Source: Porites lobata
Lineage: Eukaryota; Cnidaria; Anthozoa; Scleractinia; Poritidae
NCBI GenBank assembly: GCA_942486035.1
Contig: CALNXK010000039.1
Location: 2,113,501 to 2,177,500 of the forward strand
DNA: 64,000 nucleotides
Reading direction: 5' to 3'
Positions 40,559-53,852 of this stretch are shown one piece after another (position 1 is the first letter of the stretch; the number at the start of each line of letters is the position of its first letter). The notes beneath the pieces were generated by a model that searched no databases, had not been told where the DNA came from, and worked only from the letters and a program-made list of their open reading frames with translations. Made by a program: the position numbers and the translations under genes.

Positions 40559-43500
40559 AACCCTTTATAAGACAAAAAATTTCGCTACCCATTTTAAGAC
40601 AAGAGACCTTATTTTATGGCCCTGATTTCTTTTTGTTTTGCGTACAGTATAAGGTAATTTTTTAAACTAATATCACAGAACAAGATATATATATGTAACT
40701 GGATCTCTTGAATGGAACTAACGGGGGGAGGGGAAGGGGTTGAAGAGTGAAGTTGTTTCTGCAGCATTTTTGCTGAGCCAAGATCAGACTCTAGCGATGA
40801 AGTAACCCTACTGACGAAATTACTTTATATTGATGTAACAAGAGAATAAAAGAGTTAAACGGCTGAAAAGGGATTATCCTTGCTAAAAATATCTCTCGAT
40901 CTCTTGAATGAAGTAATTATATTTGTTTCGAGGAATAAAGTGATTAGCCATGCTGAAAAATAAAGCGTAACACTTGACCTTCTAGATATAGTCTAGACTG
41001 GGAGCAGTTTCTTAAAATTCTTATACATTAATTATCACGCGTACCACGCGAAGGGAGAGTGGTAAAGTACGCTGTTCCACGAAAAGTGACAAAAAAAGTG
41101 ACAAAAGAAAAAGAAGCGCGTGGGCCGTTTTGGTATCCTTTTATATTATAATAGTTATTATCGATGTCTACCATAGCCATCTATGACTAACATATTTATG
41201 TTTGCTAAAATTTTATGATAACAAATATCTCCGTGTTCATACTGCATCTGTGGTACATGTGTCAAATATCCGATTCCCAAGCAGTTTAAATCGATGACCT
41301 AGGCCGGAATTGGAAGAGTGGACCGCGAGTGGGCGGAAGGGGCGTTTGCCCTTTTGATGTGCTGCTCGTTAGTTTGCTTTGAGAACTTGACAAAGGTTGG
41401 GAACAAGCTGTACATACAACTAATACTGGCCCTTGTGATACTACAAAACAGACCGTATACATGTTATGGCTATTCTAGTTTTCTTGTTGGTCTTGTTGAG
41501 ACGTCATGGAATCGGTTGTTACGTTCGGCTCGCTAGTTTCACGTCTTTCTCCAAAGAGCGTTAGGTACGAAAAAACTTGCGGCCTTACGTAGCCTTTGTC
41601 TCAGACACTCTAAACCTGTAGAGAGCGTTTGCGAATTACTGTAGACGCTCTTTACCAACTTCCTTCTGTTGACTGTCTAACCTGCGTCCAACTGTCACGC
41701 AAACATACGAAAACTGGACCAATCGTTAGGCGCGTAAGAAACCTGTAGGAAACCCACCAATCAGAAACGCTTACATAATGAGTTCACAGACGAACTCATG
41801 ATACTAATGGTCAAGATAATGCGTGGGCCGTCTGCAACGAAGAGTAGCCTGACCCGGCTTATGAAACCGGAAGAACTACTTCACATGCTTTGCTTACTTG
41901 ACGAAATTTTTCTTTTATTTTTAATTTTGTAATCGGGGGCTGGCAAAGTACGGAGTATATTCTTTCAAGGAAAAATTAACCGGAAAGAAAAATAATCAAG
42001 CACGCGGAGTGGCCCTAATAAGATATTCTTGCACTGGCCTAGAAAAAATTCATGCAAGGAAGATTAACAAAAAAAATTACGAGGTTCAAAAGTTCCCCAG
42101 CGCCCGCATAACTTTTCCAAGGGTGGTAAAGTAGCCTGCGTAGCTGGCGGTATCAGTGTGGGTGCGAGATTAAAGTTTTGGCGGCGGGCCGTGTTCCAAA
42201 AAAAGGGAGTAGGGACGAGGCGGTATTTCTCGCGGCTTCGCCGCTCGTGACGGCTCCGCCGTCAAATCTCACTCGACTATATTACAACGGCTCCGCCGCC
42301 AAATCTCACTTGACTACTATACAATACCGCCAGTTACGCAGGCTAGTGCTAAAGCGGCCCTAGCTGCCCAGATGGGCTAGAGTAGTAGGGCGCGCAGCGC
42401 AAATCGTCTCGCCGGGGGTCCAAAAAAGTTGTCAGATTGCTTGTCGTTTCAATACACTTGCTGTTTCATATACATAACGTGCATAAAAAAGGTCGCGACG
42501 CATGAACCGCATGTGACTTCTCGGATATCAAAGAACAATAATGAATAATTTTCCACGGGAAAGTATACGTGAATGAATTTCGGATTGTTTTTAATACAAG
42601 CCGGTCAACGAAGCCGTGTAATATATTTTCAGACACAGTATACGGGCAATACGCTTGTGACGAGTATTGCTAAAATTGCTCAGAAACGGAAAACTGCATG
42701 AATTACAATATAATCGGCTTCTTTCTTGGGGTGCATTTGAATTTGTTTTTATTTCAGTGTTATTTCATCGCAAACGTTCTGGAAAATTCGCGATACCCTT
42801 GCGTGACAGACACAAAACGCGCGCGTGAGTTCCCGAGAGTAAGGGTGAAAGGTTGTCAATCGACTTACCTTCATTTTTGAATAATATATTATTTCAATCA
42901 AACTTGTCTGATATGCAGTCTTGCGATAGTGTAAGCTTAAGATGAGGAGGAATATTAATCTAGTCATGAAAATTGTCAAAAAATAATCAATTTTTGCGAT
43001 GCATTCCTGGTCGTTTTCATATGGCGAAACTTGGCTATCAAGTAACGTCTGTTCCCCGCTATTGCTCCGAATTTCATGGGGATTTTCTCCTAGAATTGGA
43101 TAGCAGCCTTATCATTTCTCTTGCTTTGGGACTAAATCCATTTGCGCATGTGACTTGCCCTCTAACAGGAATTTGAATGTGTTAAACGACTTTACTCGTC
43201 CTTAATCGGTATTAATTGCGTTTTTGATATGATTGTAAAGGTTGTCAAGCAGCTTGGAGCCACAAAATGGGCAGGTCTGGATCATGTTGACAGACGTACC
43301 GCTCGAGCGATATTTTGTTGCTGTGCCTTGCCAAGTATTTCTCAACAGTTTAAATTTAGAAACGGAACAAACTGAAATTCTGTTGTATGGGGCAAAAATA
43401 TGGTTTATGCGCTAGATTATGAAGGAACGGGAGGAAGCGCACCGCTCGAAAATGACAAAATGAGATTGATAGCTTTTCAGTTTTGCCAAATGGAATGCTT

Positions 43501-44092
43501 TAAAAAAAAGAATGTTCGGAGCGTCCGGAAGAAGGACTCTAAAAATTTATTGCATGCTAGTGATAAATTTTTAGTAAGAGGTTATTTTAAAATGTTTCAA
43601 CTCCATAACTTCTTTGTCACCCAGCAAGAGGCGATTCCTGTTTGGACCAACTGTTCAATTTTTTTTTTTTTGTTAGTGTTTTCACGTGACATCTTCTAGC
43701 TTCTAGGTCTTCTAGAGCATCACGTACGAGGGTAGAGTGGCCGTTTGGGATACAAAATGTTGGCCCACTCATTTCGTGATCCATGATTTCCAAGACCTTG
43801 TTCAAAGGGCATAACCTTATTTTTTTTATCGACTGAAAAAGGCTCCGTTTCGTGCGCGTGTCTTATAAGACTGAAATCATTTTCGAGTACGCGGTAGTCG
43901 TGATTAAGAGCACGTGATCTTTTTCGGCCAATAAGAAATTACTTCATTTTCTTCATTTCGAGTGTAACGCATGAGCAGTGAAAGTTCCCGAGTTTTCTGC
44001 GCGTGGTTTGGGCGTTTCACGAAGGTGTGATCGCCGTTTGGAAAACGCTTCGTTTTAGTTTTGACCTCGCTTCCTAAGCCGAACTCGCCAAC
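40559..44092. other. Intergenic region upstream of adducin
   Basis: No gene recognised. It holds a MITE at 42132-42345 and otherwise unplaced AT-rich sequence. Frames at 43400-43699 and 43617-43805 overlap on opposite strands and look random. The adducin promoter should lie in the last few hundred bases, but no TATA box is obvious. Confidence 0.45.
42132..42345. mobile_element. MITE with TAGCCTGCGTAGCTGGCGG ends
   Basis: TAGCCTGCGTAGCTGGCGGT and (complement) TAGCCTGCGTAACTGGCGGT form 20-bp-plus arms. The interior repeats GGCTCCGCCG and CAAATCTCACT words. 214 bp, non-coding. Confidence 0.75.
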
Positions 44093-47000
44093 ATGTCGAC
44101 ACCGAAGGGAAACAAACCGCTCATCGAAGGGAGAGCTAGGCGATATAGTGCTCCTTCGAGAGGCAGAGCAGTTCGAAGGCCAGAAGATGTTGTTCGCGAC
44201 GTTCGTGGTTTGAAGCTTCGACAGCGTGTTTCTCTTGTATTGAACGACAAGGTTCTTCGTGACGAGCTTGAAGGCCTTGTTCAAAACTACGTACAGAATG
44301 GTCCTAAGGATGGCGGAGAAGGCATTCGAACGTATCAGGATTTTCTTATTCCCTCTGGTACTTACTATGGAGGGGGAATGTCTACCGTTGTCACTCCAAT
44401 AGCAGACATCAGAGGCTCCGAAACCCTGAATTATTCCAAGCAAGAAAGGTTATTGCGCTGCAAGCTGGCCTCCACGTACCGTCTTGTCGACCTTTTTGGT
44501 TGGCATAAGGGCATTTACGGCTTCATAACCGTGAGTATTCGAAAATTTGTCCACTTCTTGAAGTGGAACTAGAGTACAATGTGTTTGTTTTGTGTGTTAG
44601 CCTCGCGCGCGGATGCACTGTCACAATGGCTTATTTTCAATGGCTTACTACATAATACAACGTGACGATTTTGATTTCCCCTGCAATTTCGAATAGTTTA
44701 TGCCAGGGTCTTTTAATGCCATGGAAAACTATACCTTTACTCTTCTAGTTTACTCAAATTAATTGACTATTGACCGCAGCAGAGAAATGTTTCATCCTGA
44801 AAAAGTTATCCGTCTACAGCTTGTCTGTGACAGTAACAATACCCTGTCGATTTCTGTTCATTCCAGGTTCGCCCGTCGACGGATCAGGAAAGCTTCTTGA
44901 TCCATCCCTTTGGATTATTGTACAGCGAAGTGACCGCATCCAGTTTGCAAAAAATAAATCCCGATGGCAGCGTCGTTGATCAAGGCAGTACAAATCTTGG
45001 TGTGAACAAAGCTGGTATTTTATTACATTCTGCGATCCACGGAGCAAGAAAGGATGCCAGGGCCATCATCCATTTGCACCAAGATGATGTTGTTGCTGTA
45101 AGTTTAAATCCATAGCTTTGAAAGTCAGGATTTCTTCCCGTATAGCAGTGTAACGATTTCTTTCTCTGATTATGAAGGTCAAGAGATAAATAATTTCGAG
45201 GCGTTAAGTTATCATACAGGAAGATGCATTTTCCTAGTTCACGCGAAAGTTAGCACTTACCTCTTGGGAGTGAGTTTCTTCTAACTGAGTTAAAATCAGC
45301 GCTCGCTTAGTTTTACTTTCGCGTGACTTTTTGTCATTTCATCTGCAGGGGTCTACGACAATTCAGCGGTTTGAAAATGGGTGACAGCCGAATTTACCCT
45401 CGCAAACGCACATATAAATTTGGCCAGTATTAGTTTAAAGGAATTTTAAAATACTCCATTTTCTCGCTCTTGAAAACGTCGCGTTCCCAAATTGACAGGG
45501 TTTTATTTACCGATCAGGAACAATGTCGTATAGGTGTAAAAACGAAATGTATGAGAGTTTCGTGGAAGAAAACCCTGCTTGTTTCAAACAAACGTTCTTT
45601 TCACACACGTCGGATATTTGTTTGTTTTCGTACTCCCCTAAAGTATTGGATCGAATTTCATTCTTTTCGATGCAAAAACTCATTCCCGCTTTCAAAAGCA
45701 CATCTCGATTCTAGGCGGACAAAAAAATTGTCGTTTGAAAGATTTAGTCGGCTTCATAAAAATAAAATTTTAATGTCGACAAAGAATACAGTTGAATCGA
45801 TGCCTTGTTTGAAGGTCTTCTGCGGTTGATTATTCTGATAAATAAGGCAACTTAGCAAGCGGCATTCCTGATGTTATATTTCACGGTGAGGCTTGTATCG
45901 GCTGAAGGAAAAGCGATTGTTCAAAATGCGGCCAGATTATTGACTATTTCGCCCTTTTTCCCGGTGTTTATGTGTGTGTGCAGTCTATCACCTGCCATCG
46001 ACCAACCCTGGGTTCTTTGATTTGAATAAATGTCCTTTCACAGTGTATTTTCGGGTAAACTTACTCTGCATATTTAATTTGAACGTTTAAAATACCGTAG
46101 CTGGAGAGAGCTGCACATGTATCTCATTTTAAATGTTGCCACTTGGTTCCAGAGTCAAATTATTCTTTATTGTTTACATCGTAAATTACTGAATTTGTCG
46201 TTTTTATCAGCGTACCTTTCCAGTATTCTCGAAGCTTCCCCAAAAGGCTTCTCGTCTTATACGATTGACGTTTGTTTTGATCTAAGAGTTGCGATTAAAT
46301 GTTCATTATGCTAGGTTGTTTCAGTGGCGATTATGATAATTCCTTTTAAACAAGGTCATCAATACTATGTACTCTGAATATAACCTGGTAAAAATTCTTA
46401 GTGGGTTCAAAGTTTAGTTTATTGATAGTTGGCTTGAAGTCTTCACTCCGAATGGTACACTTTTGAATTTGCTCTTCAGAGGCTTTGCACAAGCTTTGTA
46501 AAATTTTAGCTTCTTATTTCCATCCTGGTTACAGCATATCGATCCTCACTTGTATCCTGATAAGCATGCATACATTCTATATCTTCAATTTTTTTTTTCT
46601 AGATATTCAGTTTTTTATTGGTTGGTTACTTGATGATGGCAAGATCTTTTTTCCTTTTTTTTCAATGATATTCTAGCAAGTTTCTGGAAGGAGATTCTTT
46701 TTGAAGTTTTTGTATATATCAGTATGATTTTGAGCTATGGAATTTGCTAGATCAAGAAAAGATAGAGGCAATGTGTAATACTTGGATGGTCTAAATTTGA
46801 TACATTCTAGGGTTTTCTTCCCATGTCAGGGAGTTATTTTTCAGTGGATAATGTCTTTTGTAAAATGATATGGTGTTCACTAGTACATGGTAGATATGTT
46901 TGCTTATTAGTGTACAGACATTAATATGCAAAAATTGAACAAAGGAAAATCAAAATTGAAGGATGGCTCTTACGTTGATCTGGTCAGCGAGAAAGAATCA

Positions 47001-50000
47001 AATACAGTGAATTTCCGCTATTGCAGACACCTGTGAGGCTCCGCGATTTAGGGGCCATAACTAGCAAGAGTTTGTAATGTATAAGCGGGAGATTTTTTCA
47101 TTCAAACCGCTATTCATTTTGCCAAGGATTTTCCTGAAGTCGGCAGTTTAGTTTAGTTGATATTATTTTTTCAGATAACAAGAATACATAAACGTGGGAA
47201 AAACATACGTTGTAAAAGCTTTCTGACGGGAGATGACAACATCAGGCAGAGGCCCCAATTGAATTTCAACTCTTACAATGTTTAAAATTGCAAAACAAAC
47301 CCACAAAAATTGGACCAGAAAAGAGTGTGTTCCATACCAAGGCCTGTTTATCTATGGTGGCTGACAGAAACGTTTTGCTTGGTCTTATAGTGAATATTAT
47401 GGGGTTTGTCCATAATGGCAACGTGTTACGGAGTCGATGGTTAACAGTAAAAAGAATCTGCCAAAACATGTAGCATTTTTTGTCAAACAAGAATGATCAG
47501 ACTTGAAAGCATAAAGTCGAGCTTGTGTGGAGATTAGAAAAGAAATAGGGAGGTGATCAAATCTATACAAGACAGGATTTGCTCGCTGAAAGTTTTTAAT
47601 GTCCCTCTTTATCGACAGTCAAGTATTCAGGATATTTACTTTTCATGTCATATTTAACGATTTGTTTCTGAATTGATTTTGTACGCGTGTTTAAATACAC
47701 GAAAGTCAAAGGCCTCGATTTGAGATAAATTATTACATCATTGCCATGGAGAGCATTAACATGATGAACGTTATGTGTCATTTCAATCATCGCTGAAAAT
47801 AAACTGACCAGTACTGTTAGTCTCATAATCAAAGTTTTGCACATAAAGATTCTTCTTTTTTTCAACCACTGAAGTATTCACATGTTCCAAAGTTATCAAT
47901 ACATTCAAGTGATAAAATTCGTGGACCGACCCATTCCAGAAAAGTTCAACATTTCGCATTAATCATTCTTTAGCTTTCTTCACAAAACACGCATGGTGCT
48001 CTGAATATATATTGTTAGTCACGTCGCAATGCTTATCCCCAGTTTCCACATTCTCCTTTAGGAAAGCCTGGGACCATGAGCCCCCCTTTTAGTGAGCACA
48101 CACAAAGAAAAGTAAAAGAAATGCTCAGAGTTTTACACTCTCACTGCTAAGCAAGCTCGACTAATCAAGACAGATAGAAATGGTATTTTAACCAGGGTTA
48201 GCCATGGTTTCCATTATTTTAGCACGTATGTTTAAAACTGTGAAAGGTTTGAACCCAGGAGTCATTTCAAAAGTAGGTTGAGTTTGATCGTCCGGGTGAA
48301 CGTAGTCCTGAATAGGACTATTGTTGTTGACAGTGACTGACGTTTCGACAACCTGTGCGGTAGTCATCTTCAGAGTCAAAGTGAGTTGGATCATGTCAGT
48401 TCATGGTATTATACTCTGGTTATTGATCTGATTGGTGAATTCAGACTATAATACCATCAACTGACGTGATACTACTCACTTTGACTCTGAAGATGACTAC
48501 CGCACAGGTAGATTTGCTAGCAGACAACTTATAGCAGTTATGTGCTAGCAAATTAATATCTGTATGTTGCTTGATGATTTCTTAAATTAACTGTAGGGTC
48601 TTAGCTAATGTGAAGACGTAGTGAGTACAAGGTATAATATTTGTCCTTCTCCCTCTCACCTCAGATAATATTAGGGACTGAGTTAATGCAACAGGACTGC
48701 AAAAAGAAGAGCTTAGCAAAACGCTTGTCACTGTGACGAAGAGATAGGGCTATTACTTGCATGTTCTGTCATGATCTTCACTTAACATTGATGTTTTCTG
48801 GTCTTTCACAAAAACATCTGTTGAACGGAAGGTGAAGTTTGAAGCAAATTTGTTTCAAACAAAATTATTGTCACCCTTGTCACGCAAGGCTTGCCATCTT
48901 CTTTACTCTTCCGTCCTGCTGCATAAGTTCACTTTTGATACCTCCAAGCCTAAAAATACTGTTTCAAGTAAGTTTCAATACGAGTCTGGTACAACCCCAC
49001 ACAAAATAATGCCACAGTGTGTGTGAGAAAAAAAAAACTTCAAAAAAATATTCAGCAACCTCAGAAACCACTTTTAAAGAAATATCTAATATTATTATAT
49101 TGAAACACTAATGAGATACCAGGTGAGCTTTCGCGCGAAAACATCATATCTTCACACGTGAAAATAACGTGTTGATGTTAATTTTTTCTGTTTTTCAAAT
49201 TTACTTTTCAGGTGTCATCTATGAAATGTGGACTTCTACCAATAACCCAGGATGCCCTTTGTGTAAGAAAATGTTATGATTCCTTTTAGCATTTTAAAAG
49301 ATAGCAAGTGGTGTGACATGGTCATTTTGTTATTTTATTTAAGGTTGGCGAAGTATCTTACCATGATTATAGAGGCATTTTTACAAATGATGAAGAAAAA
49401 GAGTCAATAGTGAAGGATTTGGGTGAAGAAAACAAGGTATGTACTTTAAGCTCCTGATAGGGGACCAAAAAAGAGTGTACAGGACCGCTCAAAAGCAAGT
49501 TACCACTTGCATCTGGTTCCTGTGCAACACGAATTGTATAGAGCAAGAACAGTGATTTTGTTACAAAAAGTTATGGCGAGTCCTGGGACTAGCCCAGCAG
49601 TTCAAGCACAATCATTGACAAAATTTTTGAGATACTGTCATGGATGAACATATTGGAGAACAAAGTAAATTGCACCCTTACAGTAAAAAATTCAGGTGTT
49701 TCCTAGTAGTACATGTACTTGTACACTTGTAGTTCAATCAGTGCTACAACATTGCTTGGAGGGGGCAGCTTTATTTTTCCCTCTTGAAATCAGTGAAATG
49801 TCAGAAAGGCCCGTAAGAGCAAAGTGTCTCAGCCACTGTTATGAAAAAAAGAAAATTTGAAATTTGCAAGGACTTGTGTGGAGGACCTGACTCAACTGTG
49901 GCTGGGTGGCACAAGTTGCTTTTCCGATACAAATCCTTTTAATTTTTGGCAGCCGTTTGCAATCACTATTATTGAGATATACAGGTGAAAATTTACATGT

Positions 50001-53000
50001 TACCTATTTTGATATGCTCTTTCAGTTGCTGCTAACAGAATTTTCCAAAAGCAAACTGTTTTCGTGTTTACAGGAAGTTGATCACTTGATCAACTACTGC
50101 TATTAGTTTGTGGTTTTGTTGGGGTTCTAATATAACAAGCATTTCTAATATTTCAGTAAGAGCTACAAGAACTTATTAACTAATGGATACTTTTCTACTG
50201 CTCAGGTTATGGTTCTGAGGAACCATGGTATTGTCATTTGTGGAGAAACTATAGAGGAAGCTTTGCTCAGTGCAAATGATGCAGTAAAGGCTTGCAAATA
50301 CCAGGTTACATACAATTCTTTCATTTAAAATAAATTTTTGTGGCTATTACGAATTCTATTCCATATATTTGGGGAGGGCCAAGGGCACTTGTTTGATACT
50401 TCGAGACTCACGAGTAGCACTTATTTTAGTTAGCCTATATAAAATACAGTGGAAGCCCTGTTTTCAGGACAGGAAAAAGGTGTCTGTTATTGGAGCCGGC
50501 CTTTTACGAGAATGATTTTCATAAGTGGCCACCAGAGATAAGAGTTGAATGGCCGCTTACAGGAGCTCAAAAAATAAACGTTTGAATTGCAAAAAATTTT
50601 GCCTGTTAGTATTTGGCTACACTGTTGCTCTGACAATGCTGTAATTCGGTCACAAGCATAAAATTCAAGTGGTTTTCTTGAAGGGTAACCTGACATGTAT
50701 GTGAAAAGGAAAAACACTGAGAGATAAAGTGATTATGACAAACAGTGGTATGAAGTTGACTTATTATAATACAAGATTCAGGGGCGAATGAGATTTCATT
50801 TTAGGTGTCCGCTTGCTGGAGTTCAAAAACAAAGCTAAATTAGATCTAACTCAAACCATGAAAGTGTCCCAGGCCTCGTATGGGAATGTAAAAGTACAGA
50901 GTTTGTATGGGATTTGAAACAGGGTTTTGTGGAGGCAGTTAAAGTAGAGCTGTCTGCTCATCAGTGTTTGTTAAGAGAGTTTTCAGTCCACTGTACATCG
51001 AAAACAGCCATAGTCAAGTTAGTACTTCCAGGGCAATAAAATAAATAACAAAAAATGGAGAAAAACAACTCTTGCTCATATCTAGTCTATGTTAGAAGAC
51101 TACATGATGGAAACTCAAACAGTTTTGTACTATCGTTGTAGGTGAAAGCCGTGGCTGCAGGAATTGACAATCTGATCAAGTGTGATGATTTTGCAAAAGA
51201 ACAGGTTCAAGAAACCACTAAAGCAGGTGGAGGTGGAGTGGACTCCAGTGGTATCAAATGGAGAGTTGGAGAGTTAGAATTTGAAGCATGGATGCGACTG
51301 TTAGATTCTATGGTAAGGCAATGCGAGTCTAAGACCCAGCTCAGACGCCGAACATTTCATGAGCCGAACCTAATTCAAATTAAGGCCGACCCAAATTATT
51401 TAGACTGGCTGAATTGATTCAGACGCCAATCTTAATTGCAGCTGAACTACGTTCGAAAGACGAAAAATGCTCATTTCAATCAAAATGCGTTATAATAATT
51501 TATGCATTAAGATCGGTACATGAAAAGTTCAGCATCTGAAACAAAGCTGTTCCAAAATCGCTCCAAAGGCGAAATTCCCGCCCAGGCTAGGTGTGAAGAA
51601 AGGCTGAACAGCCATTCCTAATTGATTCAGACGCCAAACCTTTCATGTACTTAATTCAATGTATTAGGTTCAGCTCATGAAAATTTCGGCATCTGAACGA
51701 GGCTTAAGGGTTGATTTTACAGTAAGTTGAACCGCTCCACAATGGACACCTTGGGAACAGAAGAAAGTGGCCATTGTAGAGAGGTTGAAATGAGTCTCCC
51801 GGAGACTCAAGATTTTAGAGTGAATCTCCCGGTATGAAATTTTTCCCGCATAATCGCCCAAAGTTTGCCATTTGTTCAGGAGACTAGACTTTTCAACTAG
51901 AAAATTTCAACTATTTTGTGTTGTTTGAGCTATTTTGATTATAATGTGATTGGTGGGAAATAAACCATGCAATCAGGTCATATGTTTTGCAAGTCAAAAA
52001 CACCTTTTTCACATGTTTTGTGTCCTCGCAAATCCATGACTATCGGAGAGTATTTTTATGCCCAATTGATGTCACGTGCCGTGCATCATGATGTCATCTA
52101 CCATCCCTTCCCTGTCAGTTCTCAATGATATTTGAATACACGGGGGGTTGACAGTCTTGCTTCATCTCAGTCAATAAAAACGCAAAAAAACAACTTGGCC
52201 AGTATCCAGCAATGTTGACATCACGCTTAGTCAATAATGCTTATTGAAAGATATTCTTGAAAACCATGAATGTTAGTTGGTTAATCACCAGTGATCCTTG
52301 TCAGTGTGGTTTTCATTTCCATTTTCTTTCTTTCTTCCCTTCCTTCCTTCTTTTTCCTTCCTTTTTCTTTTGTGTTGTTTTGACAATTCAGTGAAAATCA
52401 TTAGTATCATACTATGATTATTGAAAGAGTTTTCTTGTGATTTTTTAGGGTTACAAGACAGGTTATGTTTACAGAAATCCTGAAGTCTTCCATGGTGAAA
52501 AGCCAGCTGAAAGAGAAGTCACAACACCTTCAACAGTGTCATCTACTCGTGCAAAAATGTTTTACACTCCAGAGATTGAAAGGCAGCCTGTCAGAAGAGC
52601 ACATTCCACAGGCCGTGCAAACACTTATAGGAATCGTGTTAAGTGGCTCAATACCCCTGTCAAGTCAACAGAGTACAAAAAGGACAAGGAAAAGGTGGAG
52701 TTGGACAGTGATGAGCCTGTTACAATAAAGGATTTGATTCCAGAGAGGGCAGACAAAGACTTGGAGCAGGTACAGAATGTGCTCATAAACTAACCGTTTT
52801 CAGAGTAGGCCACTTTCATAAATTATTCATGTAGAGGCTTCCTTCATTACATTAGCCTGTGAGCAAGCTCTCTGGGGTGCTCTGGCAGCAGGGTGGGAAA
52901 AGGAAGGAGAGCTTGCAACTAGGTCTCTGGAATTTGAATTCCACCTCCAATTCCCCTGTTGCTCCCTATCGACTGAGCCGTCAGATTTTTGGCCAATCAG

Positions 53001-53852
53001 TGTGTTTGTAAATGTGTTTGTGTTTGATGTCATTACTAATGTCATCTCCACTGATCAGCATTTTGCATTTTGCAGATATTCAAAATTGCAGCTGTAGTTG
53101 CAAGCTCTCCTTCCTTTTCCCACCCCACTGCCAGAGTGACTCGGAGTGCTTGCTCGCAACCTATCATTACAGTTAAAACAATACCATAATGTTCCCCAGC
53201 TTATAAGCCCCTTATAACAACCCCCCCCCCCCCCACACCCACACACACACACACACACTTTCATGTCTGTGGATCAAAACCTTTAATGGTATGCCTGCAG
53301 AACTTGCTTATATTCAATATTTCAAAAATGACAAATGTTGTGCTGCTGAGCTTCATTCATTGCATGCATGGACTCAGTTGGGACAACCATGGAGTAGAAG
53401 AGAGCAAGTAAGCTGCTTGGGCTTAATTTTTAGATAAAGAAAGTGCTTTTTTTCTTGTTTAGACCCCAGAAGTCGTCGTACAGTCAACAAAAGTCGTGGT
53501 CACTGAATCTTCCCCAGAAAAAGGAATCAATGGTGATGAGACTAAGGAGGTGAGGCAGGAATATCATGAGTACACAGAGAAGCGAGTTGTGGTGACAACA
53601 GAGGTGAATGGGGAAGCAGGTGATGAAAAGAGCACTGATCATGAAGATGGGGATGAAGATGGACCAGATGGAGAGCTGCTGGCTCCCAGTTACGATGAGC
53701 CAGGCAACCCAAAGAAAAAGGGTACCAAGGTGAAGAAGAAGAAGAGCTTTAAAGATGCCTTGGTCAAGAAATTCAGCAAGAAGGGTGAGCGCCCTGCAAA
53801 GTATGTCAAAAATGAAGGAGAGAAGGTCACGGAAACAGAGAAAGCAGAGTAA
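44093..53852 (+). CDS. ADD: Adducin-like cytoskeletal protein
   Basis: Eight exons: 44093-44530, 44867-45097, 49212-49262, 49344-49436, 50206-50304, 51142-51312, 52449-52769 and 53463-53852. Every intron is GT-AG and phase 0. The product is 597 residues, shorter than human adducins (about 700). Adducins cap actin barbed ends and recruit spectrin to actin at the membrane skeleton. The class II aldolase-like head (about 135-330) includes LRCKLASTYRLVDLFGWHKG, PFGLLYSEVTASSL and VLRNHGIVICGE. Sequence equivalent to two metal-ligand regions survives (HLH and NHG), but the position of the aldolase catalytic Glu reads NKAGILLH, with Gly. The neck includes GELEFEAWMRLLDS and GYKTGYVYRNPEVF. The acidic tail ends with a MARCKS-like basic patch, KKKKSFKDALVKKFSKKGER (559-578), the expected calmodulin/PKC target, followed by 19 residues. 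ATG 44093 was chosen as the first Met before conserved sequence. The exact paralogue cannot be assigned. Confidence 0.95.
45098..49211. other. Adducin intron 2
   Basis: A 4.1 kb intron. It contains a small inverted repeat (TCACGCGAAAGT at 45239 with ACTTTCGCGTGA at 45315), a dispersed repeat pair at 48238-48512, and otherwise AT-rich unassigned sequence. A 119-codon plus-strand frame at 45470-45829 overlaps minus-strand frames and shows no family resemblance. Confidence 0.5.
48238..48512. repeat. GTTTGAACCCAGG repeat, head-to-head pair
   Basis: 48238-48400 matches the repeat at 28876-29045 in the same orientation. About 48470-48512 repeats its end (GACTCTGAAGATGACTACCG) in inverted orientation, giving a head-to-head arrangement around an imperfect TCATGGTATTATA/ATAATACCATC inverted sequence. 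Confidence 0.6.
51330..51706. mobile_element. MITE beside adducin exon 6 donor
   Basis: Imperfect arms of about 50 bp: TAAGACCCAGCTCAGACGCC on the left and the complement of TTAAGCCTCGTTCAGATGCC on the right, continuing through TTTCATGAGC-GAACCTAAT. The element starts 17 bp after the exon 6 splice donor at 51313. The interior includes a third ATTCAGACGCCAA block. Confidence 0.7.
52853..53163. mobile_element. TAGCCTG-family element with 9-bp target duplication
   Basis: Arms of about 69 bp start TAGCCTGTGAGCAAGC and (complement) TAGGTTGCGAGCAAGC and share GGTGGGAAAAGGAAGGAGAG. Flanks TCATTACAT (52844-52852) and TCATTACAG (53164-53172) match at eight of nine positions. It lies in adducin intron 7. 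Confidence 0.78.
53218..53260. repeat. Poly-C and (AC)n microsatellite
   Basis: A run of C followed by (CA)n-like sequence in adducin intron 7. It generates a spurious Cys/Gly-rich frame on the minus strand. Confidence 0.85.

Noticed and set aside
45470..45829. 119-codon plus-strand ORF in adducin intron 2
   Set aside because: No recognisable motif, overlapping frames on the other strand, and the flanking adducin exons splice past it.
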